Shown here piece by piece: positions 15,836 to 23,402 of a stretch of DNA of 33,688 nt. Location: NCBI RefSeq assembly GCF_937875265.1, contig NZ_CALLXM010000024.1, positions 1 through 33,688 on the forward strand. The letters run 5' to 3'. The stretch's first letter is position 1. Each line of letters begins with the position of its first letter. The translations under genes and the position numbers were made by a program. Source of the stretch: an uncultured Acetobacter sp. (GTDB lineage: Bacteria > Pseudomonadota > Alphaproteobacteria > Acetobacterales > Acetobacteraceae). The notes under the pieces are model-generated. The model ran no database searches. It was not told where the DNA came from and saw only the letters and a program-made list of their open reading frames with translations.

Positions 15836-15869
15836 TTCCGCGGCAGCCTTTCGGCACATTGCAGCGGAA
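15836..15869 (+). promoter_or_regulatory. Imperfect hairpin in the tig leader
   Basis: TTCCGC at 15836-15841 is complementary to GCGGAA at 15864-15869, with a small inner GCC-TTTC-GGC stem. It lies 35 bases before the tig ATG. No T-run follows, so it is not a classical terminator; it may simply be leader structure. Confidence 0.25.
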
Positions 15870-15903
15870 AATTTGAGTTTGTACCGAAAGGAAGGCCTGG
15901 CCG

Positions 15904-17238
15904 ATGCAGGTTACCGACACCCTCTCCGAAGGGCTGAAGCGTGGTTTTACCATTACCATTCCGGCAGCGGAGCTTGCAGAAAAGCGCGACGCGCGTCTGA
16001 AAGAGGTTGCTGCCAACCTGACTCTTCCGGGTTTCCGTCCGGGTAAGGTTCCAGTGTCTCTGGCTCGCCAGCGTCACGGCGATGCCGTCCGCGGTGAAGT
16101 GCTCGAACAGGCAGTTTCCGAAGCTCTGCGCTCGGTGCTTGAAGAGCGCGGCCTCCGTCCTGCCGGTCAGCCGCAGGTTGAGCTGGTTTCCGGTCAGGAA
16201 GACGATGGTAAGGACCTTGAATTCAAGGTTGAAACTGAAATTCTGCCTGAAATCACCGTGCCGGATCTGTCCGACCTCTCCCTGACACGGCTGAAAGCTG
16301 TTGCCAGTGATGAAGCCGTGGACAAGATCCTGGTCGACGTTGCCAAGCGTCAGCGCACCTTTGAAACGGTCGAAGAAGTTCGTCCGTCTGTGAAGGGCGA
16401 CGTTCTTTCTGTCGATTTCGTCGGCAAGCGTGATGGTGTGCCGTTTGACGGTGGCACGGCGCAGGACGTCAATGTTGAGCTTGGTGGTGAAGGCTTCATC
16501 CCCGGTTTTGCTGAGCAGATTGAAGGCATGCAGCCCGGTGAAGAAAAAATCATCACCGTGACTTTCCCCGAAAACTACGGGGCAGAGGAACTGGCTGGCA
16601 AGGAAGCGACCTTTGACATCACCGTCAAAGCGCTAAAGAAGCCAGTTGATGCGGCGATTGACGATGATCTGGCAAAACAGCTGGGCTTCGAAACACTCGA
16701 CCAGCTGCGTGACCTCGTCCGCAAGCAGATCGAAGGCGAATACGATCAGCTGTCCCGTCTGCGTATCAAGCGCGAACTGCTTGATGCTCTGGCAACGAAA
16801 ACCACCTTCCAGGCTCCTGAAGGTATGGTTGACGCTGAATTCGAGCAGATCTGGCAGCGCGTTGAATCTGACCGTAAAGATGGTCAGCTTGACGATGAAG
16901 ACAAAGGGAAAGACGAAGAAACCCTGCGTGCCGATTATCGCAAGATTGCTGAACGCCGCGTGAAACTGGGTCTTCTTCTGGCTGAAATTGGCCGTAAGAA
17001 TGCCATTACAGTGACGCAGGATGAGCTTGGTCGTGCCATGCGCGCAGAAGCTATGCGTTATCAGGGTCAGGAGAAGGAAGTGTTCACTTTCTTCCAGAAT
17101 AACCCTCAGGCTGTTGAATCCCTTCGCGGTCCGATTTTCGAGAACAAAGTTGTCGATTATCTGATTGAACTCGCGAAAGTGGAGGACAAGGAAGTCACTC
17201 CGGAAGAGTTATCGGATATTCCTCCGGCTGATATCTGA
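15904..17238 (+). CDS. tig: Trigger factor, ribosome-associated chaperone / peptidyl-prolyl isomerase
   Basis: Binds the ribosome exit tunnel and folds nascent chains. It is 444 residues, close to the family length. The N-terminal ribosome-binding domain carries the GFRPGKVP signature at 43-50. The FKBP-type isomerase domain occupies about 155-250, with GVPFDGG, the GEGFIPGFAEQIEGM segment and PENYGAEELAGKEATF. The C-terminal helical arm domain runs to the end, with an acidic insert (DDEDKGKDEE) and the acidic tail of DIPPADI type. AAGGAAGG precedes ATG 15904 by about nine bases. It is followed by a strong terminator, so it is likely a separate transcript from clpP. Confidence 0.97.
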   Translation: MQVTDTLSEGLKRGFTITIPAAELAEKRDARLKEVAANLTLPGFRPGKVPVSLARQRHGDAVRGEVLEQAVSEALRSVLEERGLRPAGQPQVELVSGQEDDGKDLEFKVETEILPEITVPDLSDLSLTRLKAVASDEAVDKILVDVAKRQRTFETVEEVRPSVKGDVLSVDFVGKRDGVPFDGGTAQDVNVELGGEGFIPGFAEQIEGMQPGEEKIITVTFPENYGAEELAGKEATFDITVKALKKPVDAAIDDDLAKQLGFETLDQLRDLVRKQIEGEYDQLSRLRIKRELLDALATKTTFQAPEGMVDAEFEQIWQRVESDRKDGQLDDEDKGKDEETLRADYRKIAERRVKLGLLLAEIGRKNAITVTQDELGRAMRAEAMRYQGQEKEVFTFFQNNPQAVESLRGPIFENKVVDYLIELAKVEDKEVTPEELSDIPPADI

Positions 17239-17245
17239 GAAATTT

Positions 17246-17283
17246 GTATCCCGCCGGTGTGAACCGGCGGGATACTCTTTTTC
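17246..17283 (+). terminator. Strong intrinsic terminator after tig
   Basis: A perfect 13-bp stem (17246-17258 with 17263-17275), seven bases after the tig stop, encloses a GTGA tetraloop and is followed by TCTTTTTC. The stem core is CCCGCCGGT/ACCGGCGGG. This is the clearest terminator in the window and separates tig from clpP. Confidence 0.9.
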
Positions 17284-17407
17284 AGGGCAGTTTTTCTTTT
17301 CCGGGGTGGTATCTTGCCACTTTATCTCTATCTTGATTGAGAGTGCCTGAACCGGTTTACGTCTTCAGACGGACGCGGGGGAGGGATGGTGCAGGTTTTT
17401 TACGGGA

Positions 17408-18070
17408 ATGACTGACATGAGGGATCGTGATCCCGTTGAGGTTTTCAGCAACGCTTTGGTGCCGATGGTGGTCGAGCAGACCTCCCGGGGCGAGCGGGCA
17501 TTTGATATCTATTCCCGCCTGCTTCAGGAACGGATCATCTTTTTGACTGGCCCGGTCTATGACCAGGTCGCGTCTGTGATTTCTGCACAGCTCCTTTATC
17601 TGGAAAGCGTGAACCCGACGAAAGAAATTTCTTTCTATATCAACAGCCCGGGTGGCGTTGTGTCTGCCGGTCTCGCGATTTACGACACGATGCAGTACAT
17701 CCGCAGCCCGGTTAGCACCGTGTGCATTGGTCAGGCGGCCTCCATGGGGTCCCTGCTGCTGGCTGGTGGGGAAGCCGGGCGTCGTTTCGCTCTGCCAAAC
17801 GCCCGTGTGATGGTGCATCAGCCTTCAGGTGGTGCGCAGGGGCAGGCTAGCGATATTGAAATTCAGGCCAAGGAAATTCTTATTATCCGGCAGCGTCTGA
17901 ATGAGATCTATCGCGAACATACTGGCCAGACCCTTGAGGATATCGAGCAGAAGCTTGAGCGCGATACCTACATGTCAGCCGAAGAAGCAAAGTCTTTCGG
18001 GATTGTTGACAATGTGATCAGCCATCATAAGGCCACAGAAGCTGGAAAGAAGGATAAAAGCCATCCTTAA
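17408..18070 (+). CDS. clpP: ATP-dependent Clp protease proteolytic subunit
   Basis: Serine peptidase that forms the tetradecameric degradation chamber and works with ClpX or ClpA. It is 220 residues. The catalytic triad is visible as Ser112 in GQAASMGS, His137 in VMVHQPSGG and Asp186 in ERDTYMSAEEA. The N-terminal axial-loop region (VPMVVEQTSRGERAFDIYSR) and the INSPGGVVSAGLAIYDTMQ oxyanion strand are intact. The start is ATG 17408; a second in-frame ATG is at 17417, and the ribosome binding site is weak. A Lys-rich C-terminal tail follows ISHHKA. It is 120 bp before clpX on the same strand; a hairpin with arms TCTGCC and GGCAGA (18111-18130) lies in that gap. Confidence 0.97.
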   Translation: MTDMRDRDPVEVFSNALVPMVVEQTSRGERAFDIYSRLLQERIIFLTGPVYDQVASVISAQLLYLESVNPTKEISFYINSPGGVVSAGLAIYDTMQYIRSPVSTVCIGQAASMGSLLLAGGEAGRRFALPNARVMVHQPSGGAQGQASDIEIQAKEILIIRQRLNEIYREHTGQTLEDIEQKLERDTYMSAEEAKSFGIVDNVISHHKATEAGKKDKSHP

Positions 18071-18190
18071 TCTGGTGTACACTAAAGCTCCTGTTCAATG
18101 TCAGGGGTGGTCTGCCCGCAGCAAGGCAGATAGAGTCTGTAACTCGGTTCTTGGTTTTCTGAGGTCCGGGACGTTCAAGGGAGTGGGCTG

Positions 18191-19456
18191 ATGAACGCAA
18201 AGTCCGGTGATTCCAAAAACACACTCTATTGCTCTTTCTGCGGTAAATCGCAGCACGAGGTGCGCAAGCTCATTGCCGGACCGACCGTGTTTATCTGCGA
18301 TGAGTGTGTTGAACTCTGCATGGATATCATCCGTGAAGAGCATAAAACGACGCTGGTGAAGTCGCGCGAAGGCGTGCCGACTCCCAGGGAAATCTGCAAT
18401 GTTCTGGATGATTATGTTATCGGGCAGTTTGAGGCCAAAAAGGTCCTCTCTGTTGCGGTGCATAACCATTACAAGCGGCTGACGCAGGCGACCAAAGGCA
18501 ACGATGTTGAGCTTGCAAAGTCCAACATTCTGCTGGTTGGCCCTACCGGTTCGGGTAAGACGCTGCTTGCGCAGACACTGGCCCGCATTCTCGATGTGCC
18601 CTTCACAATGGCAGACGCCACCACACTGACCGAAGCCGGTTATGTGGGTGAGGATGTTGAAAACATTATCCTCAAACTGTTGCAGGCGTCTGATTACAAT
18701 GTGGAGCGCGCGCAGCGTGGCATTGTCTACATTGATGAAATCGACAAGATTTCCCGCAAGTCTGACAACCCTTCCATCACGCGTGATGTGAGTGGTGAAG
18801 GCGTGCAGCAGGCTCTGCTGAAGCTGATGGAAGGCACTGTGGCTTCTGTGCCGCCGCAGGGTGGGCGCAAGCATCCGCAGCAGGAGTTCCTGCAGGTGGA
18901 TACCACGAACATGCTGTTCATCTGCGGTGGGGCTTTTGCCGGGCTGGATAAAATCATCACCGCCCGTGGCAAAGGAACCGGTATCGGGTTCGGTGCCGAT
19001 GTGCGGTCCCCTGATGAGCGCAAAACAGGTGCAATCCTCCACGATGTGGAGCCGGAAGATCTGATGAAATTCGGGTTGATCCCGGAATTTATTGGCCGCC
19101 TGCCTGTTCTGGCAACGCTGGGGGATCTGGATGAGGCTGCTCTGATCCGAATTCTGACCGAGCCGAAAAATGCTCTGGTCAAACAGTATCAGCGCCTGTT
19201 CCAGATGGAAGACGTCCAGCTTTCCTTCACGGATGATGCCATGAAGGCCATTGCTGACCGCGCGATCACCCGCAAGACGGGGGCTCGTGGTCTGCGGTCC
19301 ATCATGGAAAGCATCCTGATGTCCACCATGTTTGATCTTCCCGGTCTCGATAACGTGGAAGAAGTCGTGGTGAACCGTGATGTGGCCGAGGAAAAGACAA
19401 GCCCGGTCTATGTTTACGGGAAACGGAAAGAGGCTCCGGCAGAACAGTCAGCCTAA
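18191..19456 (+). CDS. clpX: ATP-dependent Clp protease ATP-binding subunit ClpX
   Basis: AAA+ unfoldase that recognises tagged or adaptor-bound substrates and feeds them to ClpP. It is 421 residues. The N-terminal zinc-binding domain has Cys14, Cys17, Cys36 and Cys39 (YCSFCGKS and ICDECVELC). Walker A is GPTGSGKT at 117-124, Walker B is IVYIDEIDK near 178-186, followed by the GYVGEDVE pore loop, the RKHPQQEF pore loop and the GIGFGADV loop that docks ClpP. Sensor 2 lies in TGARGLRSIME. AAGGGAG lies eight bases upstream of ATG 18191. A hairpin with weak T-run follows the stop. Confidence 0.98.
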   Translation: MNAKSGDSKNTLYCSFCGKSQHEVRKLIAGPTVFICDECVELCMDIIREEHKTTLVKSREGVPTPREICNVLDDYVIGQFEAKKVLSVAVHNHYKRLTQATKGNDVELAKSNILLVGPTGSGKTLLAQTLARILDVPFTMADATTLTEAGYVGEDVENIILKLLQASDYNVERAQRGIVYIDEIDKISRKSDNPSITRDVSGEGVQQALLKLMEGTVASVPPQGGRKHPQQEFLQVDTTNMLFICGGAFAGLDKIITARGKGTGIGFGADVRSPDERKTGAILHDVEPEDLMKFGLIPEFIGRLPVLATLGDLDEAALIRILTEPKNALVKQYQRLFQMEDVQLSFTDDAMKAIADRAITRKTGARGLRSIMESILMSTMFDLPGLDNVEEVVVNRDVAEEKTSPVYVYGKRKEAPAEQSA

Positions 19457-19472
19457 AAACTGCAAAACAACA

Positions 19473-19509
19473 GCCAGCAGGGAAGAAAAAACCTGCTGGC
19501 CGGGTTTTC
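19473..19509 (+). terminator. Probable intrinsic terminator after clpX
   Basis: GCCAGCAGG at 19473-19481 pairs perfectly with CCTGCTGGC at 19492-19500 over nine base pairs around an A-rich ten-base loop, followed by CGGGTTTTC. The T-run is short and interrupted, so some read-through into lon is likely. Confidence 0.5.
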
Positions 19510-19560
19510 TGGTTAACCCATTGTAGAATGGGGCGTTCGTAACGACATGGTAGATGGTGG

Positions 19561-19604
19561 GTGCCTGTTGGCAGGCACTTGCGGGTTGGGTACGCCACAT
19601 TATG
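19561..19604 (+). promoter_or_regulatory. lon leader: perfect hairpin followed by candidate promoter
   Basis: GTGCCTG at 19561-19567 and CAGGCAC at 19572-19578 form a seven-bp stem with a TTGG loop. Starting at the end of the second arm is CTTG (19578-19581) and, 17 bases on, ATTATG (19599-19604). CTTG with this spacing loosely resembles alphaproteobacterial RpoH (heat-shock) promoters, which would suit lon, but the -10 match is only partial. The dyad overlapping the -35 could also be an operator. Confidence 0.25.
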
Positions 19605-19643
19605 GGTGCTCGGCTTGGATCGTCCTTGAAGGAGGTCATGGTT

Positions 19644-22175
19644 ATGGCTGATAATGAAAAACCAGCAGTAAAACGTAAGCGTAAATCACCTGCAAAAACG
19701 CCGGCCAAAGCGCCAGCGGCGGTCGCTCAGACCGAAACCGCAGCCGTTGTGGCAGCGGAAGATGCAGTGTCAGACAAGAGTGCAGCACAGGGGAACGGTC
19801 GTATCGCCGTTTTGCCGCTGCGCGATATTGTTGTGTTCCCCCACATGATTGTTCCGCTGTTTGTCGGGCGGGAAAAGTCCGTCAAGGCACTGGAATCTGT
19901 GACGCGGGAAGACCGGCAGATTCTCCTGATCGCGCAGAAAGATGCCGCGCAGGACGACCCGAGCGTGGACGATGTGTATCGTTTTGGCACCGTGTCCACC
20001 ATCCTGCAGTTGCTCAAGCTGCCGGACGGCACCGTGAAGGTGCTGGTGGAAGGTGTGCGTCGCGCACGGGTGAAAGCCCTGCATGATATTGACGGACATT
20101 TTGAAGCAGAAATCGAGGATGTTGCTGAAGAGCCTGCTGCCGGGGCAGAAGCCGAAGCGCTGGGCCGTTCCATCGTCTCTCAGTTTGAGCAGTATATTAA
20201 ACTCAATAAGAAGATTGCTTCTGAAGTTCTGGTGTCCCTCAACCAGATCAGTGATCTCTCCAAACTGGTCGATACGGTTGCCAGCCACCTGAACCTTAAA
20301 ATTTCCGAAAAGCAGGAAATTCTGGAGGCTCCGTCTGTCGCATTGCAGCTCGAAAAGGTTTTCGCACATATTGAGGCGGAAATTGGTGTGCTGCAGGTTG
20401 AGAAGAAAATTCGCAACCGCGTGAAGCGCCAGATGGAGAAAACCCAGCGCGAGTACTATTTGAATGAGCAGCTGAAAGCCATTCAGAAAGAGCTGGGTGA
20501 AGGCGAAGACGGTAAGGACGAAACCAGCGAGATTGAAGAGTCCATCGCCAAGACCAAGCTTTCCAAGGAAGCGCGGGAAAAGGCGATTGCTGAACTCAAG
20601 AAGCTGCGCGGCATGAGCGCGATGTCCGCCGAATCGACCGTGGTTCGGAACTATCTGGACTGGCTGCTCAGTATTCCGTGGAAGAAGCGCAGCAAGGTCA
20701 AAAATGATCTCGCTGCGGCTGAAGCCGTGCTGGATGCTGATCATTATGCTCTGGAAAAAGTTAAAGAGCGGATTTTGGAGTATCTGGCGGTTCAGAGCCG
20801 TTCCCAGAAGCTGAAGGGACCGATTCTCTGCCTTGTCGGGCCTCCGGGCGTGGGTAAGACCTCGCTGGCACGTTCCATTGCCAAGGCGACCGGCCGCAAT
20901 TATGTGCGCATGTCTCTGGGCGGTGTGCGGGATGAAGCCGAAATCCGTGGGCATCGTCGGACCTATATTGGCTCCATGCCCGGCAAGATCATTCAGGGGA
21001 TGAAGAAGGCGAAAGTTTCGAACCCGCTCTTCCTGCTGGATGAAATTGACAAACTGGGCGCTGACTGGCGTGGGGATCCGGCGTCTGCGCTGCTGGAAGT
21101 GCTGGACCCGGAACAGAACAGCACGTTTGCAGATCATTATCTGGAAGTGGATTATGACCTGTCGGACGTCATGTTCGTCACCACGGCAAACAGCCTCAAC
21201 ATGCCGCAGCCGCTGCTGGACCGTATGGAAATCATCCGTCTGTCTGGTTATACGGAAGACGAGAAGGTTGAGATTGCCCGGCGCCATCTGATCGCTAAGC
21301 AGGCCGAAGCGCATAGCCTGAAACCTGATGAGTGGTCCATCAGTGATGAAGCCTTGCGGGATCTGATTGGCTATTACACGCGTGAAGCCGGGGTGCGTAG
21401 CCTTGAGCGTGAAATTGCAAATCTGGCTCGTAAAGTGGTGAAAGAGATTGTGACAGGGAAGGCAAAAAAAGTTGCCATCACTGCAGATAATCTTGAAAAA
21501 CTAGCTGGCGTGAAGCGCTACCGTTACGGTGAGACCGAAGCGGAAGACATGGTTGGCGTTGTTACGGGTCTTGCCTGGACAGAAGTCGGCGGGGAAATCC
21601 TGACGATTGAAAGCGTCATGGTGCCCGGCAAGGGTGCTGTTGTGGAAACCGGCAAGCTGGGCGAGGTCATGAAGGAAAGCGTGTCCGCAGCGTTTTCTTA
21701 CGTGCGCAGCCGCTCCACCACATTCGGGATCCTGCCGACTCTGTTTGAAAAGCGGAGTTTCCATGTGCATGTGCCCGAAGGTGCGACTCCTAAAGATGGC
21801 CCTTCTGCCGGTGTTGCGATGGCAACGGCGCTAGTCAGCGTCATGACTGGAATTCCGGTGCGGCGTGATATTGCCATGACCGGTGAGATTACTTTGCGGG
21901 GCCGTGTGCTGCCGATTGGCGGTTTGAAAGAGAAACTGCTGGCGGCTCTGAGGGCTGGGATCAAGACCGTTTTCCTGCCGAAGGATAACGAAAAGGATCT
22001 CGCGGAAATTCCTGATTCCGTAAAGAACAATCTCGAAATCATCCCTGTTGCCCATGTGGATGAAGTTATCAGTCGCGCTCTGGTTCGTAAGCCTCAGGCT
22101 ATTCACTGGGACGAGGTTTCAGAAGCCGTTCCGACCCCGGAAGGAGCTGGTGCGGCAGCTGTATTGCCGCATTAA
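19644..22175 (+). CDS. lon: ATP-dependent endopeptidase La (Lon protease)
   Basis: Homohexameric AAA+ serine protease that removes misfolded and short-lived regulatory proteins. I start it at ATG 19644 (843 residues) because AAGGAGG ends eight bases before it; ATG 19638 is too close and the open frame to 19554 lacks a ribosome binding site. Residues 1-45 are a Lys/Ala/Pro-rich extension that precedes the LON substrate-binding domain (IAVLPLRDIVVFPHMIVPLF). Walker A is GPPGVGKTSLA near 399, Walker B is FLLDEIDKLG, and the catalytic dyad is Ser721 (PKDGPSAG) and Lys764 (GGLKEKLLAA). The C-terminal tail ends in a Gly/Ala-rich stretch. hup follows after a 143-base gap. Confidence 0.97.
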   Translation: MADNEKPAVKRKRKSPAKTPAKAPAAVAQTETAAVVAAEDAVSDKSAAQGNGRIAVLPLRDIVVFPHMIVPLFVGREKSVKALESVTREDRQILLIAQKDAAQDDPSVDDVYRFGTVSTILQLLKLPDGTVKVLVEGVRRARVKALHDIDGHFEAEIEDVAEEPAAGAEAEALGRSIVSQFEQYIKLNKKIASEVLVSLNQISDLSKLVDTVASHLNLKISEKQEILEAPSVALQLEKVFAHIEAEIGVLQVEKKIRNRVKRQMEKTQREYYLNEQLKAIQKELGEGEDGKDETSEIEESIAKTKLSKEAREKAIAELKKLRGMSAMSAESTVVRNYLDWLLSIPWKKRSKVKNDLAAAEAVLDADHYALEKVKERILEYLAVQSRSQKLKGPILCLVGPPGVGKTSLARSIAKATGRNYVRMSLGGVRDEAEIRGHRRTYIGSMPGKIIQGMKKAKVSNPLFLLDEIDKLGADWRGDPASALLEVLDPEQNSTFADHYLEVDYDLSDVMFVTTANSLNMPQPLLDRMEIIRLSGYTEDEKVEIARRHLIAKQAEAHSLKPDEWSISDEALRDLIGYYTREAGVRSLEREIANLARKVVKEIVTGKAKKVAITADNLEKLAGVKRYRYGETEAEDMVGVVTGLAWTEVGGEILTIESVMVPGKGAVVETGKLGEVMKESVSAAFSYVRSRSTTFGILPTLFEKRSFHVHVPEGATPKDGPSAGVAMATALVSVMTGIPVRRDIAMTGEITLRGRVLPIGGLKEKLLAALRAGIKTVFLPKDNEKDLAEIPDSVKNNLEIIPVAHVDEVISRALVRKPQAIHWDEVSEAVPTPEGAGAAAVLPH

Positions 22176-22216
22176 GATAAAAATTTACTATGTGGCCGAA
22201 GTTTACTTCTGCTTGG

Positions 22217-22244
22217 TTGACGTGGCGGAAAACGGCTGCATAGT
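22217..22244 (+). promoter_or_regulatory. Probable housekeeping promoter of hup
   Basis: TTGACG at 22217-22222 matches the -35 consensus in five of six positions. CATAGT at 22239-22244 matches the -10 in four of six, with a 16-base spacer. A start near 22251 would give a leader of about 68 bases that contains the hairpin at 22255-22288. HU genes downstream of lon commonly have their own promoter. Confidence 0.5.
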
Positions 22245-22254
22245 GCGATCGGGA

Positions 22255-22288
22255 AGCGGAGAGGCGGACGTTAAAGCCGCCCGCCGCT
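22255..22288 (+). promoter_or_regulatory. Two-tier hairpin in the hup leader
   Basis: AGCGG (22255-22259) pairs with CCGCT (22284-22288), and GGCGG (22263-22267) pairs with CCGCC (22277-22281) around a nine-base loop. No T-run follows, and the hup ATG is 31 bases downstream. It is a structured 5' UTR element, possibly affecting mRNA stability or translation. Confidence 0.35.
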
Positions 22289-22318
22289 CCAGTCACGATA
22301 AACAAAGAAAGGCGTAAG

Positions 22319-22603
22319 ATGGAGAAGCCGCTCAACAAGCAGGAACTCGTTGCGGCAGTAGCCGACGAGGCAGCACTGCCCAAGGCGAAGGCTGGAGAAG
22401 TGGTCGACGCCGTATTTGGTGCAATCGAGAAGGCTCTTTCTCGCAAGCAGGAAGTTCGTCTGGTTGGCTTTGGCACGTTTGTAACAGCCTCACGTAAAGC
22501 TGCTAAAGGGCGTAATCCGCGTACGGGTGAGGAAATTGATATTCCTGCCTCTACGTCCGTGCGCTTCAAGCCGGGTAAGGCTTTGAAGGATGCCGTAAGC
22601 TAA
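22319..22603 (+). CDS. hup: DNA-binding protein HU
   Basis: Small basic histone-like protein that bends and compacts DNA as a dimer. It is 94 residues, full length. The helical dimerisation body is in NKQELVAAVADEA through VVDAVFGAIEKAL, then the signature VRLVGFGTFVTASRKAAKGRNPRTGEEIDIPAS with the Arg-Asn-Pro tip of the DNA-binding arm, and the ending VRFKPGKALKDAV. AAAGG lies about six to ten bases before ATG 22319. It has its own likely promoter at 22217 and is followed by a large hairpin. Its place after lon is common in proteobacteria. The alpha/beta subtype cannot be told. Confidence 0.96.
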   Translation: MEKPLNKQELVAAVADEAALPKAKAGEVVDAVFGAIEKALSRKQEVRLVGFGTFVTASRKAAKGRNPRTGEEIDIPASTSVRFKPGKALKDAVS

Positions 22604-22634
22604 AAGTCTTCCAGACTGATAGTTTTTTGGTTTC

Positions 22635-22671
22635 CGGCCGGTAAAACTTCCATGGGAAGGGTTGCCGGCCG
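22635..22671 (+). terminator. Probable terminator after hup
   Basis: CGGCCGG at 22635-22641 pairs with CCGGCCG at 22665-22671, and an inner stem CTTCC (22647-22651) pairs with GGAAG (22655-22659) around ATG. The downstream T-run (CTTCTGTTTG) is imperfect. It separates hup from tRNA-Val. Confidence 0.5.
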
Positions 22672-22700
22672 CTTCTGTTTGTGACACATACGCTGTCAGC

Positions 22701-22775
22701 GGGCGATTAGCTCAGAGGTAGAGCGTCTCGTTTACACCGAGAGGGCCGGCGGTTCGACCCCGTCATCGCCCACCA
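22701..22775 (+). tRNA. tRNA-Val (anticodon UAC)
   Basis: A 75-base cloverleaf. Acceptor strands GGGCGAT and ATCGCCC pair over all seven positions, followed by discriminator A and encoded CCA. The D arm is GCTC-AGAGGTA-GAGC. The anticodon stem TCTCG/CGAGA encloses loop TTTACAC with anticodon TAC, which reads valine GUA and probably other GUN codons. The T arm is GGCGG-TTCGACC-CCGTC with one G-U pair. It lies between hup and the nuo operon. Confidence 0.96.
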
Positions 22776-22808
22776 TGATTTTTACTAAAAATCCATGGTA
22801 TTCCGCGC

Positions 22809-22840
22809 AGAGCACTAAAAGTTGAGATGCTCTCGTTTTT
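22809..22840 (+). terminator. Weak candidate terminator downstream of tRNA-Val
   Basis: AGAGCA at 22809-22814 pairs with TGCTCT at 22828-22833 around a 13-base loop, followed by CG and five Ts. The stem is short and the loop long. Confidence 0.3.
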
Positions 22841-22868
22841 ATGAAATCCTCCCCAAATCATAGGTTTT

Positions 22869-22890
22869 CTGCCACCTTCGTGGCAGTTTT
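22869..22890 (+). terminator. Probable intrinsic terminator between tRNA-Val and nuoA
   Basis: CTGCCAC at 22869-22875 pairs perfectly with GTGGCAG at 22880-22886 around a CTTC loop, then TTTT. With the weaker hairpin upstream, it would end the tRNA-Val transcript before the nuo promoter. The rest of the 22776-23025 gap shows no gene and no promoter I would defend. Confidence 0.55.
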
Positions 22891-23025
22891 GTGAAATCCC
22901 TTGGCGTAATCACGGGAAAGTGCCCGTTATTACTGGTTGTTAGGCATGGTTGTCGTAAAGACTTGGGTCTAATCTCCCCTGCATGACGTTTGATCTTCAT
23001 GATCTCTCTCATGCAAGGAATACAG

Positions 23026-23391
23026 ATGCAGTCTGTTCTTGGTAACTACGCTCCCGTTTTGGTGTTTGGCGCAATTTCTGTTGTCATTGCGGCTGCAATG
23101 CTGGGTATGGCCCTGCTTTGCGGTCATCAAAAACCGTATCCGGAAAAAGTAACGGCCTATGAATGCGGATTTGAGGCGTTTGATGACACACGGCGTCGTT
23201 TTGATGTGCGGTTTTATCTTGTCGCTATCCTTTTCATTATTTTCGACCTTGAGGTCGCTTTCCTGTTCCCATGGGCTGTCAGCCTTTCACGCATAGGCCT
23301 GTTTGGCTTCTGCTCCATGCTGGGGTTTCTGAGCGTTCTGGGGATCGGCTTTCTGTATGAGTGGCGCAAAGGCGCGCTGGACTGGGATTGA
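23026..23391 (+). CDS. nuoA: NADH-quinone oxidoreductase subunit A
   Basis: Small membrane subunit of complex I near the quinone site and the junction with the peripheral arm. I start it at ATG 23026 (121 residues), because AAGGA lies six bases upstream; in-frame ATGs at 22999 and 23011 lack a ribosome binding site. Three transmembrane helices are visible at about 8-30, 65-85 and 90-112. The family loop between helices 1 and 2 contains YECGFEAFDDTRRRFDVRFY, with the redox-sensitive Cys of the ECG motif, and the second helix contains IIFDLEVAFLFPWA with the conserved Asp-Leu-Glu. It is the first gene of the nuo operon, 11 bases before nuoB. Confidence 0.96.
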   Translation: MQSVLGNYAPVLVFGAISVVIAAAMLGMALLCGHQKPYPEKVTAYECGFEAFDDTRRRFDVRFYLVAILFIIFDLEVAFLFPWAVSLSRIGLFGFCSMLGFLSVLGIGFLYEWRKGALDWD

Positions 23392-23402
23392 GGGAGCCGC
23401 CG

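Noticed and set aside
19554..19643. N-terminal extension of Lon to GTG 19554
   Set aside because: It contains the candidate promoter and leader hairpin. The Shine-Dalgarno at 19629-19635 serves ATG 19644.
19770..21314. 514-codon open frame antisense to lon
   Set aside because: It lies wholly inside lon, which has intact motifs and a strong ribosome binding site. The translated antisense protein shows no recognisable domain. Such frames are common opposite GC-rich, highly biased genes.
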